A stretch of 32,761 nucleotides of DNA from Actinomycetota bacterium (lineage in GTDB: Bacteria; Actinomycetota; Actinomycetes; Nanopelagicales; Nanopelagicaceae), in contig WLDZ01000001.1 of assembly GCA_009704515.1 (NCBI GenBank), positions 1-32,761 of the forward strand, in the 5' to 3' direction. This document shows, piece by piece, positions 8,507 through 17,153 of the stretch. Under the pieces are notes generated by a model. It had not been told where the DNA came from. It ran no database searches and was given only the letters and a program-made list of their open reading frames with translations. Position numbers and translations under genes: made by a program. The stretch's first letter is position 1. The number at the start of each line of letters is the position of its first letter.

Positions 8507-11500
8507 ATGAGTAATTCATCCAGCCCTTCTTTTAAGGCTATCCCCGCGCAGATTGATCTGCCAGCGATGGAACACTCCATTCTTGATTTTTGGAAGACCA
8601 ACTCGATTTTTGAGAAGAGTCTTGCACTACGCGCTGATGGCCAACCATGGACCTTCTACGAAGGACCTCCTACAGCTAACGGTGCACCTGGTACCCACCA
8701 TATTGAAGCTCGCGTCTTTAAAGATGTCTTCCCTCGATACCAAACAATGAAGGGGCGTTACGTCTCTCGAAAAGCAGGTTGGGATTGTCATGGGTTGCCT
8801 GTTGAAATTGCAGTGGAGAAAGAACTTGGCTTCTCAGGTAAGAAAGATATTGAGAAGTTTGGAATCGCAGAATTTAACGATCAATGTAAAACATCCGTAA
8901 CTCGACACGTCGATGCATTTACGCGGATGACAGAGCGAATGGGATTCTGGGTTGATTTTGATGAAGCGTATTGGACGATGGCTCCAGAGTATGTCGAAAG
9001 TGTGTGGTGGAGCCTGAAAGAGATTTGGAAGAAAGGTCTACTTGTTCAAGATCACAGAGTTGCGCCGTACTGTCCGCGCTGTGGCACCGGATTATCAGAC
9101 CATGAATTGGCGCAGGGATACGAAACAGTTACAGACCCTTCTGTATTTGTCCGCTTCCCAGTCACATCTGGAGAATTAGCTGAACTCAAAGCATCACTTC
9201 TTGTTTGGACAACCACTCCTTGGACGTTAGTTTCCAATACTGCCATTGCTGCCCATCCCGATGTTGATTATGTGGCGGTGCGCTCAACGGTCGAAGAGAG
9301 TAGTGAAGTCCTTATCGTCGCAGAGGCGCTGCTCTCATCCGTCGGTGGTGAACATGAAATTATTAAGCGATTCAAGGGGCGCGATCTTGAGCGCGTAACT
9401 TATAAGAGGCCGCTTGATTACATCGAAATTCCGGATGCTCATTTTGTAATTTTGGCGGAGTATGTAACAACAGAAGATGGAACAGGTTTAGTACATCAAG
9501 CTCCCGCTTTTGGCGCAGATGACCTCACATCCTGTCGTGCGTACGGATTGCCAGTCGTAAATCCTGTTAATCCGGATGGAACATTTCTAATTGATACTCC
9601 AGTTGTTGGTGGACTTTTCTTTAAAGATGCTGACAAGCCACTGGTAAAAGAGTTGAAAGCTGCAGGTGCGCTCTATAAGAGCCTTCAATACGAACACTCT
9701 TACCCACATTGCTGGCGCTGCCATACTGCACTTATTTATTACGCTCAACCATCGTGGTACATCCGCACTACACAGATCAAAGACGCCTTGATGCGCGAGA
9801 ATGAGAAAACTAATTGGCACCCGGAAACTATCAAGAGCGGTCGCTATGGTGATTGGCTGACAAACAATATCGATTGGGCTCTCTCTCGTAATCGCTTCTG
9901 GGGTACTCCCCTGCCAATTTGGCGCTGCGAAAACAAGCATGAGATTTGTATTGCATCGCTGGCAGAACTTGGCGGATTAGCTGGTCAAGAATTATCGAAT
10001 CTGGATCCGCATCGTCCATTCGTTGATGATATTTCTTTCGCATGTTCAGAGTGTTCGGCAACTATGAACCGTGTGCCCGAGGTAATTGATTGTTGGTATG
10101 ACTCAGGTTCTATGCCTTTTGCGCAATGGGGATATCCACACAAGCCGGGCTCTATTGAAAAGTTTGAGAACGCATATCCTGCGGACTTTATCTGCGAAGC
10201 AATTGACCAGACGCGTGGCTGGTTCTACACATTGATGGCGATTGGAACTCTCGTCTTTGATGAAAGTTCATATAAGAACGTTCTATGTCTCGGCCATATC
10301 TTGGATAAAGATGGACGAAAGATGAGCAAGCATGTTGGAAATGTAATTGAGCCGATGGCGCTCATGGATCAGCATGGTGCGGATGCCGTTCGTTGGTACA
10401 TGCTCGCAGCAGGCTCTCCATGGGCCTCTCGTCGTGTCGGACATGATGCAATTTCGGATGTAGTTCGTAAAACTTTGCTTACCTACTGGAACACCATCTC
10501 TTTCCATGCCCTGTACGCACAAGCTTCCAACTTCACTCTCGATCAATCTCCGAAAATCTCAGAGCGTTCGACAATGGATAAATGGATTCTGAGCGAACTC
10601 AATTCACTTATAGCGACCGTTGACCGCGCTTATGAAGAGTTTGATTCGCAGACCGCTGGCAAAGCTCTCGCTTTATTTATTGATGATTTATCTAATTGGT
10701 ATGTGCGTCGCTCTCGTCGACGTTTCTGGGACGGTGATGTTGCTGCCCTTGCCACACTGCACGAATGCCTTCGCACCCTCACTCAATTACTCGCACCAAT
10801 GATTCCGTTCATCGCTGAATCCGCTTGGCAAGAGTTGATTCGCGTTGCTGATCCCAGCGCTGCCATCTCTGTGCATCTCACCGATTTTCCAATCTCTGAT
10901 AATTCTCTGATTAATCCTGAACTCAATCGTCATGTGGCGATGACAAGGCGAGTGGTTGAACTCGGACGAGCTGCCCGCGCAGAATCAGCAATCAAAATTC
11001 GCCAGCCACTGCAGCGAGCCCTAATCTCGGCACAGGGATGGTCAGCACTTCCTGAAGAGATGCGTGAGCAAATTTCTGATGAGCTCAATGTTATTGATCT
11101 CGCTGATATCGCAGATGCCGATGGGGATCTTGTTGATATATCTATCAAGGCGAACTTCAAATCTCTCGGTGCTAAGTATGGAAAATCTGTCCAAGATATT
11201 GCCAAACTTCTTAACGCCAGTGAGCCAGCAGAGCTTGTAGGTCGACTTCGCCGTGGCGAATCTGTCGTCCTGGAAAGTTATGCGATTGAGCTCGAAGATC
11301 TTGTTATTACTGAAGTTCCAAAGAGTGGCTGGATGGTAGCCAGTAACGACGGCGAGAGCGTTGCGCTCGACTTAACGCTCACACCTGAGCTGATTGCTGC
11401 TGGCCATATACGCGAAGTTATCCGTGCAATTCAGGAACGAAGAAAAAGTGATGGGTTTGATATTTCTGATCGCATTGCGATTGAGTGGAATGCGCTCCCA

Positions 11501-11635
11501 GAGTTCGTCTCAACAGTGTCGCAGGGAGTTGAACATATCTCTCGGGAAGTTCTTGCCACTTCTTTTCTTCACCAACCAGCACTTGCCCTTGGCGATAGTG
11601 AAATCGGATTAACTTTTACAATCTCTAAATCGTAA
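8507..11635 (+). CDS. ileS: Isoleucyl-tRNA synthetase
   Basis: Class I aminoacyl-tRNA synthetase that charges tRNA-Ile. The protein is 1042 aa. Motifs: the signature GPPTANGAPGTHHIEAR (HIGH equivalent) near residue 55, editing-domain WTTTPWTL, a CPRCGTGLSDHE zinc-like cluster, WYDSGSMPFAQWG, and DGRKMSKHVGN (KMSKS). An anticodon-binding helical domain and a C-terminal extension follow. The HHIE version of HIGH and the overall layout fit the eukaryote-like IleS type 2 usual in Actinobacteria, a group often associated with reduced mupirocin sensitivity (family knowledge). Start choice: ATG at 8507 has UUGGAG 7 nt upstream, the element hidden by the T-box sequestrator; an in-frame TTG at 8483 would lie inside the riboswitch. 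It is the only plus-strand gene in the window and converges on yggT with 14 nt between stops. Confidence 0.97.
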   Translation: MSNSSSPSFKAIPAQIDLPAMEHSILDFWKTNSIFEKSLALRADGQPWTFYEGPPTANGAPGTHHIEARVFKDVFPRYQTMKGRYVSRKAGWDCHGLPVEIAVEKELGFSGKKDIEKFGIAEFNDQCKTSVTRHVDAFTRMTERMGFWVDFDEAYWTMAPEYVESVWWSLKEIWKKGLLVQDHRVAPYCPRCGTGLSDHELAQGYETVTDPSVFVRFPVTSGELAELKASLLVWTTTPWTLVSNTAIAAHPDVDYVAVRSTVEESSEVLIVAEALLSSVGGEHEIIKRFKGRDLERVTYKRPLDYIEIPDAHFVILAEYVTTEDGTGLVHQAPAFGADDLTSCRAYGLPVVNPVNPDGTFLIDTPVVGGLFFKDADKPLVKELKAAGALYKSLQYEHSYPHCWRCHTALIYYAQPSWYIRTTQIKDALMRENEKTNWHPETIKSGRYGDWLTNNIDWALSRNRFWGTPLPIWRCENKHEICIASLAELGGLAGQELSNLDPHRPFVDDISFACSECSATMNRVPEVIDCWYDSGSMPFAQWGYPHKPGSIEKFENAYPADFICEAIDQTRGWFYTLMAIGTLVFDESSYKNVLCLGHILDKDGRKMSKHVGNVIEPMALMDQHGADAVRWYMLAAGSPWASRRVGHDAISDVVRKTLLTYWNTISFHALYAQASNFTLDQSPKISERSTMDKWILSELNSLIATVDRAYEEFDSQTAGKALALFIDDLSNWYVRRSRRRFWDGDVAALATLHECLRTLTQLLAPMIPFIAESAWQELIRVADPSAAISVHLTDFPISDNSLINPELNRHVAMTRRVVELGRAARAESAIKIRQPLQRALISAQGWSALPEEMREQISDELNVIDLADIADADGDLVDISIKANFKSLGAKYGKSVQDIAKLLNASEPAELVGRLRRGESVVLESYAIELEDLVITEVPKSGWMVASNDGESVALDLTLTPELIAAGHIREVIRAIQERRKSDGFDISDRIAIEWNALPEFVSTVSQGVEHISREVLATSFLHQPALALGDSEIGLTFTISKS

Positions 11636-11649
11636 ACTTTTTGGTGCAA

Positions 11650-11931
11650 CTAGAGGAAGACGCGGATTAAACCGCGTAACAAATCTATTGCAATAATCAG
11701 GACGATAAAGGATAAATCGATTGCTACTCCGCCCAACCGCAACGGTGGAACAAAACGTCGCACGTATGCCATGGCAGGTTCTGTGATTGTGTAAATTGCC
11801 TCGAAGATGGCAATCAAGAATGAGTTAGGGCGCCAATTGCGCGCGAACATACGCGCATAATCAATAATGATGCGTAGGAAAAGCGCCCACTTAAAGAGTG
11901 TGAGGATCTGGAGAATGAGATCTTTCAGCAT
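11650..11931 (-). CDS. yggT: YggT/YlmG family membrane protein
   Basis: Small integral membrane protein, 93 aa, with two hydrophobic segments (about residues 4-25 and 68-90) flanking the family core: ARNWRPNSFLIAIFEAIYTITEPAMAYVRRFVPPLRLGGVAIDLS, here noted only by its key features TEP and RRFVPP.LGG.DLS. YggT/YlmG proteins sit beside sepF in many Gram-positive bacteria and are linked to division or nucleoid organisation and to osmotic responses; the molecular role is unsettled. It starts 9 nt after the sepF stop. In other actinobacteria the next gene is divIVA; here the neighbour is ileS on the opposite strand. Confidence 0.92.
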   Translation of the reverse strand: MLKDLILQILTLFKWALFLRIIIDYARMFARNWRPNSFLIAIFEAIYTITEPAMAYVRRFVPPLRLGGVAIDLSFIVLIIAIDLLRGLIRVFL

Positions 11932-11940
11932 GAGTTAAGT

Positions 11941-12423
11941 TCAGCTCTGATTGAAGAAACTAGCTTGCGCCGCGCTCTTCTCTTCGTTACTGACACTTAC
12001 ATTAGCTGGTGAAAGTAAGAAAACTTTGAGACTGATTCGCTCGATACGACCGTGTAAACCAAAGACGAGACCGCTTGCAAAATCTACGAGGCGCTTACGT
12101 TCGCCTTCTTCCATATCATCGAGATTAATGATTACTGGATTGCCTTCACGATAGTGCTCTCCAACTTTGCGCGCCTCTGAATAAGACCGTGGTTGCAAAG
12201 TAATGATGCTGTATGCAGGGCGTTCCTCGTCTACATGTTGATCAAGTGGCTCTATCGCATGTGTGCGAGAACCCAGAAGTGTTACGCCGGTCTGCTCTGA
12301 AACACGACGGCTTGTTGGGCGAGCCTGTACTTCGCGAGTGCGCGCTGGCTCGACGACTTGCTGGTCTTCCTCAGTATCTACCAACCCAAGAAAACCCATG
12401 ACTTTATTTAGCGATCTCGACAT
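11941..12423 (-). CDS. sepF: Cell division protein SepF
   Basis: Cytoplasmic FtsZ-binding membrane anchor. In Actinobacteria without FtsA, SepF is the main protein that tethers FtsZ filaments to the membrane. The 160 aa show the expected layout: an N-terminal amphipathic helix (MSRSLNKVMGFLGL), an acidic/basic linker of about 65 residues, and the C-terminal SepF (DUF552) domain with ITLQPRSYSEARKVGEHYREG, VIINLDDMEEGERKRLVDFASG and the glycine-containing GLHGRIERI dimer segment. It lies 9 nt downstream of yggS and 9 nt upstream of yggT, within the ftsZ-distal half of the cluster. Confidence 0.95.
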   Translation of the reverse strand: MSRSLNKVMGFLGLVDTEEDQQVVEPARTREVQARPTSRRVSEQTGVTLLGSRTHAIEPLDQHVDEERPAYSIITLQPRSYSEARKVGEHYREGNPVIINLDDMEEGERKRLVDFASGLVFGLHGRIERISLKVFLLSPANVSVSNEEKSAAQASFFNQS

Positions 12424-12432
12424 GTGACAAGG

Positions 12433-13107
12433 TTACTGGTCGTACTGGCGCTGGCCGAGGATTTTGCTACCAACGCGTATGTGTGTCGCTCCATGTTCTA
12501 GGGCGATCATGTAATCACCACTCATCCCCGCCGAAAGGTATGGCGATTGGGGAAAAAGCGATAGAAAGTGCTTATGGAATGCGGCGATTTCCATAAATGC
12601 TTCTTTAGCAGGGGCATCTGCTGGAGGTACCGACATCACTCCTAGCAATGTGAGGTGGCCCATATTCGATACAGCTTGGGCCAAAGCGATGAGCTCTGGA
12701 GCGATGACCCCTCCCCTTTGTGGGTTGCCATCAAGTGAGAGCTGTAGGAAAAGCTCTAGCTTTGAATCGCTCTCTTCCAAGATGCGATTGAGTTTTGTTG
12801 CATGTTCGAGTGAATCGAGAGAGTGAATAACCTGCGCCCACGATGAAATACTCCGTAACTTCTTACCTTGGATTTCTCCTTGATAATGCCAGCGCGCTTT
12901 TACCTGAGAACTTTTCTCGATTCCCTCTTCATTGCGATTCTCGCCAAAATTTCGAACTCCAAGCTTATGCAGTGTTTCGACATCGGAGATGGGATAGGTC
13001 TTGGTCACCACTATCAACTCTGGCTTATAAGGGGCTATTTCACTTTCGACACTCGAAAGTGCGAGAGCTAGCTCTTCTTCCCTATTGCTCCTGAGTTGAA
13101 TGTTCAT
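12433..13107 (-). CDS. yggS: YggS-type pyridoxal phosphate homeostasis protein
   Basis: PLP-binding protein of the YggS/PLPBP (YlmE) family, 224 aa, a single-domain alanine-racemase-like TIM barrel without known enzyme activity; the family buffers free PLP and affects amino-acid and keto-acid balance. The PLP lysine is in LIVVTKTYP near residue 35, followed by FGENRNEE, WHYQGEIQGKK (variant of the usual WHFIGxLQxNK), and SAGMSGDYMIALEHGATHIRVGS with the phosphate-binding region near the C-terminus. The start ATG overlaps the pgeF stop as ATGA (13104-13107). Confidence 0.93.
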   Translation of the reverse strand: MNIQLRSNREEELALALSSVESEIAPYKPELIVVTKTYPISDVETLHKLGVRNFGENRNEEGIEKSSQVKARWHYQGEIQGKKLRSISSWAQVIHSLDSLEHATKLNRILEESDSKLELFLQLSLDGNPQRGGVIAPELIALAQAVSNMGHLTLLGVMSVPPADAPAKEAFMEIAAFHKHFLSLFPQSPYLSAGMSGDYMIALEHGATHIRVGSKILGQRQYDQ

Positions 13108-13766
13108 AGGCAGATTAACCCGGCTTGTCTGCCTGTTACACCATCGCGTCGATACGAGAAGAGGTCAGGATCTTCAACTGTGCACGAGAATTCACCAACT
13201 ATAGGAATCGATTCGCCTTCTAAGACACTGCGTAGCGCAGCAGGTAAATCAAGAGCGAAAGTTCCTGACGCTGTTGAAGACTTTGACTTTGGATGAACTG
13301 CTATAACTTCATGGTAAATATCAGCTGAAACTTCATAACAGCGACCACAGATGGAAGGTCCCATTACCGCCTGGATCGAGGTGGCGCCCATATCTTTCAT
13401 AAGTTCAATGGTTGTCGGTGCGATGGCATTCATTAAGCCTTTACGGCCAACATGAACCGCACCGACCACTTCTTTCGAGATTAGTAACAACGGGATGCAA
13501 TCTGCCACCATTACCGCCAAGGTGACTCCAGGAATTCCTGTCACCAACGCATCTGCCGTAGGTGCTTCATCGCTCTGCTCTTCGATAATCGCTATTCGAT
13601 TTCCGTGAACCTGGTTCATATATTGAACTGGGGTGAAATATTTGTCCGCGATCAAACGATTTTGCGCTACATCTGACTCAACATCTCCAACATGCATGGC
13701 TAGGTTGAGAGATGCAAACGCACCGCGGCTATGGCCTCCGGTGCGTTTGGTGAAGCGATATGGCAT
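13104..13766 (-). CDS. pgeF: PgeF/YfiH family multicopper-oxidase-fold purine nucleosidase-type protein
   Basis: Member of the YfiH/YlmD (DUF152, laccase-domain) family, 220 aa. Family proteins have been described as zinc-dependent purine nucleoside phosphorylase/adenosine deaminase enzymes and, in E. coli, as a peptidoglycan editing factor. Expected metal residues are visible: His in NQVHGNRI, Cys in VMVADCIPLLL and His in GAVHVGRKGLM, followed by GPSICGRCYEV. It starts 11 nt after ftsZ and overlaps yggS by 4 nt. Its place directly after ftsZ is typical of actinobacteria and Firmicutes. Which activity applies here cannot be decided from sequence. Confidence 0.92.
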   Translation of the reverse strand: MPYRFTKRTGGHSRGAFASLNLAMHVGDVESDVAQNRLIADKYFTPVQYMNQVHGNRIAIIEEQSDEAPTADALVTGIPGVTLAVMVADCIPLLLISKEVVGAVHVGRKGLMNAIAPTTIELMKDMGATSIQAVMGPSICGRCYEVSADIYHEVIAVHPKSKSSTASGTFALDLPAALRSVLEGESIPIVGEFSCTVEDPDLFSYRRDGVTGRQAGLICL

Positions 13767-13777
13767 GGTTTTGATAA

Positions 13778-14908
13778 TTACTTCATAAAGTCTGGAACAT
13801 CAATCTCATCTTCTGCTACCAAGTCTTCAAACGTGATGCGCTTACGCGTGGCACCACCATCAAGATCGAGTGCAACTGAAAGCGGATCATTAGATGGAAT
13901 CGGATCAGCAACCCCTGAGAGAGAAGATGCATCAATAACTGGCATCTCAACTTTCTTAGGCTCCCCACCAGCAAAACCAGCAGCGATTACTGTGATTCGT
14001 ACTTCATCGCCCAAGGCATCATCGATTGTGGTTCCGAAAATAATTTTTGCATCTGGGTGAGCGGCTGATTGAACCAACTCGCATGCCTCGTTGATTTCAA
14101 AGAGGCCGAGATCTGAGCCACCAGCGACAGAGAGAAGTACTCCCATTGCACCATCGATTGAAGCCTCCAAGAGCGGACTTGAAATCGCGAGTTCAGCTGC
14201 TCTCGTTGCACGGTTTTCGCCACGAGCTGAACCAATACCCATCAGCGCAGATCCTGCATCTGTCATTACTGCTTTAACATCTGCAAAATCTAGATTGATT
14301 AGACCCGGCTGAGTAATAATTTCTGTTATTCCCTGAACACCAGAGAGAAGAACTTGATCAGCGCTTCTAAATGCATCGAGTGCAGTGATGTTGCGATCCG
14401 AAATTGCAAGGAGTCGATCATTTGGAATAACAATTAGAGTATCTACATGATCGCGAAGTGCTGCGATTCCTTCATCTGCTTGCGAAGTTCTAATCTTTCC
14501 TTCAAATGAAAATGGACGTGTAACTACGCCAATGGTTAGCGCACCGAGATCGCGTGCAATCTTTGCAACAATTGGAGCGCCACCTGTTCCTGTTCCGCCA
14601 CCTTCACCTGCAGTTACAAAAACCATATCCGCACCACGAAGAATCTCTTCAATTTCTTCAGTGTGATCGATTGCAGCTTGGCGACCTTTCTCAGGTGCAG
14701 CACCAGCTCCGAGTCCTTTAGTGGAAGCGCGACCAATATCTAGTTTTACATCTGCATCGCTCATCAACAGGTGCTGTGCATCAGTATTGATTGCGATGAA
14801 TTCAACGCCCTTAAGACCAACCTCAATCATTCGGTTGATTGCGTTAACGCCTCCGCCGCCGATACCGACAACTTTAATTACAGCAAGATAATTCTGTGGT
14901 GCAGCCAC
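13778..14908 (-). CDS. ftsZ: Cell division GTPase FtsZ
   Basis: Tubulin-like GTPase that forms the Z-ring. The 376 aa protein has the nucleotide-binding [12 protein letters not shown] near residue 17, the tubulin signature [13 protein letters not shown] near residue 105, and [11 protein letters not shown] of the T7 loop (catalytic Asp) near residue 205. After the globular core comes a short linker of about 45 residues and a C-terminal peptide EIDVPDFMK that resembles the SepF/FtsW-binding tail of actinobacterial FtsZ (DDIDVPDFLK type). The start is GTG with a strong AAGGAGG 6 nt upstream, the best ribosome site in the window. It is separated from ftsQ by 161 nt holding a hairpin and a candidate promoter, so it is probably transcribed both from upstream and from its own promoter. 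Confidence 0.97.
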   Translation of the reverse strand: MAAPQNYLAVIKVVGIGGGGVNAINRMIEVGLKGVEFIAINTDAQHLLMSDADVKLDIGRASTKGLGAGAAPEKGRQAAIDHTEEIEEILRGADMVFVTAGEGGGTGTGGAPIVAKIARDLGALTIGVVTRPFSFEGKIRTSQADEGIAALRDHVDTLIVIPNDRLLAISDRNITALDAFRSADQVLLSGVQGITEIITQPGLINLDFADVKAVMTDAGSALMGIGSARGENRATRAAELAISSPLLEASIDGAMGVLLSVAGGSDLGLFEINEACELVQSAAHPDAKIIFGTTIDDALGDEVRITVIAAGFAGGEPKKVEMPVIDASSLSGVADPIPSNDPLSVALDLDGGATRKRITFEDLVAEDEIDVPDFMK

Positions 14909-14935
14909 CTGGAGCCTCCTTAAGAAGTGTCAACC

Positions 14936-14947
14936 CTCTCTTGAGAG
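14936..14947. repeat. Inverted repeat CTCTC-TT-GAGAG in the ftsZ leader
   Basis: A 12-bp near-perfect palindrome with 5-bp arms and a 2-nt centre, 28-39 nt upstream of the ftsZ start codon and downstream of the candidate ftsZ promoter. It could be a protein-binding site or a weak RNA hairpin in the 5' leader near the Shine-Dalgarno. Short palindromes can arise by chance; no repeat copy was noticed elsewhere. Confidence 0.4.
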
Positions 14948-14976
14948 TTACATTTCTAATCGCTTTGATGGAAGGC

Positions 14977-15005
14977 AAGGTATGTCTAATGTGCGCGCTA
15001 ATCAA
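14977..15005 (-). promoter_or_regulatory. Candidate ftsZ promoter
   Basis: Minus strand: -35 TTGATT (15005-15000), a 17-nt spacer, and -10 TACCTT (14982-14977; TAnnnT form). The predicted transcript would have a leader of about 60 nt before the ftsZ GTG. The spacing is ideal and the -35 is fair, the -10 is weak. Dedicated ftsZ promoters in the ftsQ-ftsZ gap are known in other actinobacteria. Confidence 0.4.
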
Positions 15006-15024
15006 AAACCAACACGAATAAATA

Positions 15025-15050
15025 CCTCTACTGTGGCTAGAGGGTTTTTT
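15025..15050. terminator. Hairpin with T-run between ftsQ and ftsZ
   Basis: CCTCTA (15025-15030) and TAGAGG (15038-15043) form a 6-bp stem with a 7-nt loop. On the plus strand the stem is followed by G and six T, which is a canonical intrinsic terminator shape, although no plus-strand gene is near; it could stop transcription antisense to ftsZ. On the minus strand the same hairpin is followed by UAUUUAUUC, a weaker U-rich tail that could partly end transcripts after ftsQ. Confidence 0.5.
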
Positions 15051-15069
15051 CTTTCAAATCTGCTAACTG

Positions 15070-15738
15070 CTAATTCACAATAGGGGCATGTGGGGCTGAT
15101 AAATCAATCTTTTTTACTGATTTGTTTTCTGGCAGCGCCAATAGGGCGCTATATACGCGAACCTTGAGAGGAAGCTGATTCAGGGAGCCCCATTGGACAA
15201 GCAGTCTGCGATTTTCGCGCATCTCAACGCTCCAAATAGAGGATTGATTTGAGGCACTGATCGAGATGAGATTCTCTCTAATCGACAATGGGAGTTCGCG
15301 GAAGAGTTCAATAGCTTCAAGGCCGAGTTCTGTCGATGCAGCAGTGACGACAGGTAGTTGATTCGGCGTTTCTCCTGGAAGATCAAAGATTTCACCTGAA
15401 CTATCGAGCGCCCTGCCCTTATACAGACCCACTGCAACACGGGGCTTGACCACAATAGTGATCTCGCCGCTAATCCAATTGCGAGAGAGATCTGCACTCT
15501 CTATCCAATTGAGTTCGGCTAAACGATTATCTATCGAACGAGGCTCGATTCTAGATAGCTTATCCCCTACCGAAATATCTGAGGCGCTCACAATTACTTG
15601 CGTAGCAACTTCTTTGGGATTGCCTTTGACGGTGATGGCAGAAACTTCAAATATCGGTGACCAAGCGAGGAGATATGTTGCTCCACCAAAAAGTGCAATT
15701 GCTATCGATGCTGCAAGGGTACGTCGCGAGAGGTTCAT
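15070..15738 (-). CDS. ftsQ: Cell division protein FtsQ/DivIB
   Basis: Single-pass division protein of the FtsQ-FtsB-FtsL complex, 222 aa. A short cytoplasmic N-terminus (MNLSRRT) precedes one membrane segment (about residues 8-27), then the extracytoplasmic POTRA domain (FEVSAITVKGN to LNWIESADLSRNWISGEITIVVKPR) and the FtsQ beta domain (VGLYKGRALDSSGEIF, then LPVV). The sequence is divergent, as usual for FtsQ, but topology, domain order and position between murC and ftsZ agree. The cytoplasmic tail is much shorter than in many high-GC actinobacteria. The start ATG overlaps the murC stop as ATGA. Confidence 0.92.
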   Translation of the reverse strand: MNLSRRTLAASIAIALFGGATYLLAWSPIFEVSAITVKGNPKEVATQVIVSASDISVGDKLSRIEPRSIDNRLAELNWIESADLSRNWISGEITIVVKPRVAVGLYKGRALDSSGEIFDLPGETPNQLPVVTAASTELGLEAIELFRELPLSIRENLISISASNQSSIWSVEMRENRRLLVQWGSLNQLPLKVRVYSALLALPENKSVKKIDLSAPHAPIVN

Positions 15739-17153
15739 GAATTCTTCTTACTAATTCCCTCAGCGATGATTCCAGCGAGCGAGTTAACATCGCCTGCCCC
15801 TAGCGTAAGGATTACATCTCCTGGTCGCGCCATCTCGACTATGCGATCAGCGGCATCTGCAAAATTCGGTAGAAAAGTACCGCGCTTCATCCTTTCAACA
15901 ATCAAAGATGAACTCACCCCTGGGATAGGTTGTTCGCTCGCTGCATATATTTCTAGGAGCGTGACATCATCGGCCTTATCAAGTGCCACAGCAAAATCAT
16001 CGAGGAATGCTTTTGTTCGAGAGTATCGATGCGGCTGGAATACAACTATTACCCGACCTGAATCGGCATATCTTCTTGCTGCATCGAGAGTGACAGAAAT
16101 TTCTGTTGGATGATGCCCGTAATCATCAATGATTCGAATTCCGTGAAGCGTAGACTTGAGTTCGAAACGTCTGCCGGCTCCTCTGAAACTGGCTAGCCCA
16201 TTTAGCAGTAGCGTTGGATTAAGTTCGAGAGTAAGTCCTAAAGCTAGCGCTCCTGCGGCATTGAGAAGATTGTGGTGGCCCGGTACTGATAGCTCTAGGT
16301 AGCCCACAACAGTCGAATTCCAGAGCGCACGGGCTCTGGAACCCTGTGCAGTAAGTTCGATTTGGTCAATCATGAGCGCTGAACCATCAGTAACACCGTA
16401 TGAGATTGTTCGGCAATGCGTCATAGATTGCCCCAGCGCATGTGAGCCTTGATCGTCAGCGCAGTAAACCAGCACACCATCTGCATGGATAGTTTTCGCA
16501 AAATCTGCAAAGGCTTGAGTAACTGCTTCTGGGGTAGCAAAGAAATCGACGTGATCGTGTTCGATATTGGTAACAATTGCAGCATCAGGATGATATTCAA
16601 TGAATGAGCCATCTGATTCATCTGCTTCGGCAATAAAGAATTTTCCAGTTCCTCTATGTGCATTAGCGCCAGATGCGGTCAATGTTCCACCAATTGCAAA
16701 TGATGGATCAGCCCCACAACTCTGAAAGGCAACTGTGGCCATCGAAGAGGTTGTGGTCTTTCCATGTGTGCCAGCCACAGCAATCTTAATCTTGCCATCC
16801 ATAAGTAGAGCCAAAGCTTTTGCGCGGGTTAGCAACGGAAGACCCAGTCTTTGCGCCTCGACATACTCAGGGTTAGTTGTAGAAATGGCTGTGGAGAAAA
16901 TAACAACATCAACATCGGTCAAATTTGTAGCGCTATGACTTGTTGAAACTCTTGCCCCCAAAGCAGTCAGTGCTGTGAGAACGGATGAATCTTTAGAATC
17001 TGAACCCGAAACTGTAATCCCATCATCTAAAGCAATGCGGGCAAGACCGCTCATTCCTGAGCCACCAATACCTATGAAATGAATCCGCTTACCACTAAGA
17101 GATTTCATACTGAGAGATTTCATACTGAGAGATTTCATATTGAGAGATTTCAT
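15735..17153 (-). CDS. murC: UDP-N-acetylmuramate--L-alanine ligase
   Basis: ATP-dependent cytoplasmic ligase that adds L-Ala to UDP-MurNAc, the first peptide step of peptidoglycan synthesis. 472 aa. Motifs: N-terminal dinucleotide-like FIGIGGSGMSGLARI, P-loop AGTHGKTTTSSM, NIEHDHVDFF, and DDYGHHPTEI near residue 340. The start ATG shares one base with the murG stop (TAATG). The first 20 codons are a four-fold repeat of MKSL[NS], each unit beginning with ATG, so four in-frame start codons (17153, 17138, 17123, 17108) are available before the conserved GKRIHFIGIGG core. Only the first is placed for coupling to murG. Confidence 0.96.
   Translation of the reverse strand: MKSLNMKSLSMKSLSMKSLSGKRIHFIGIGGSGMSGLARIALDDGITVSGSDSKDSSVLTALTALGARVSTSHSATNLTDVDVVIFSTAISTTNPEYVEAQRLGLPLLTRAKALALLMDGKIKIAVAGTHGKTTTSSMATVAFQSCGADPSFAIGGTLTASGANAHRGTGKFFIAEADESDGSFIEYHPDAAIVTNIEHDHVDFFATPEAVTQAFADFAKTIHADGVLVYCADDQGSHALGQSMTHCRTISYGVTDGSALMIDQIELTAQGSRARALWNSTVVGYLELSVPGHHNLLNAAGALALGLTLELNPTLLLNGLASFRGAGRRFELKSTLHGIRIIDDYGHHPTEISVTLDAARRYADSGRVIVVFQPHRYSRTKAFLDDFAVALDKADDVTLLEIYAASEQPIPGVSSSLIVERMKRGTFLPNFADAADRIVEMARPGDVILTLGAGDVNSLAGIIAEGISKKNS
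17094..17153 (-). repeat. Four-copy 15-bp tandem repeat at the murC start
   Basis: Minus strand units ATGAAATCTCTCAAT, then two exact ATGAAATCTCTCAGT, then ATGAAATCTCTTAGT occupy 17153-17139, 17138-17124, 17123-17109 and 17108-17094. They encode MKSLN-MKSLS-MKSLS-MKSLS. Near identity implies recent duplication by slippage. Changes in copy number keep the frame and add or remove start codons. Confidence 0.95.

Noticed and set aside
14982..15083. Plus-strand 33-codon open frame in the ftsQ-ftsZ gap ending after the hairpin
   Set aside because: It reads through the terminator-like hairpin and into ftsQ, has no recognisable protein features, and its ribosome site is weak.
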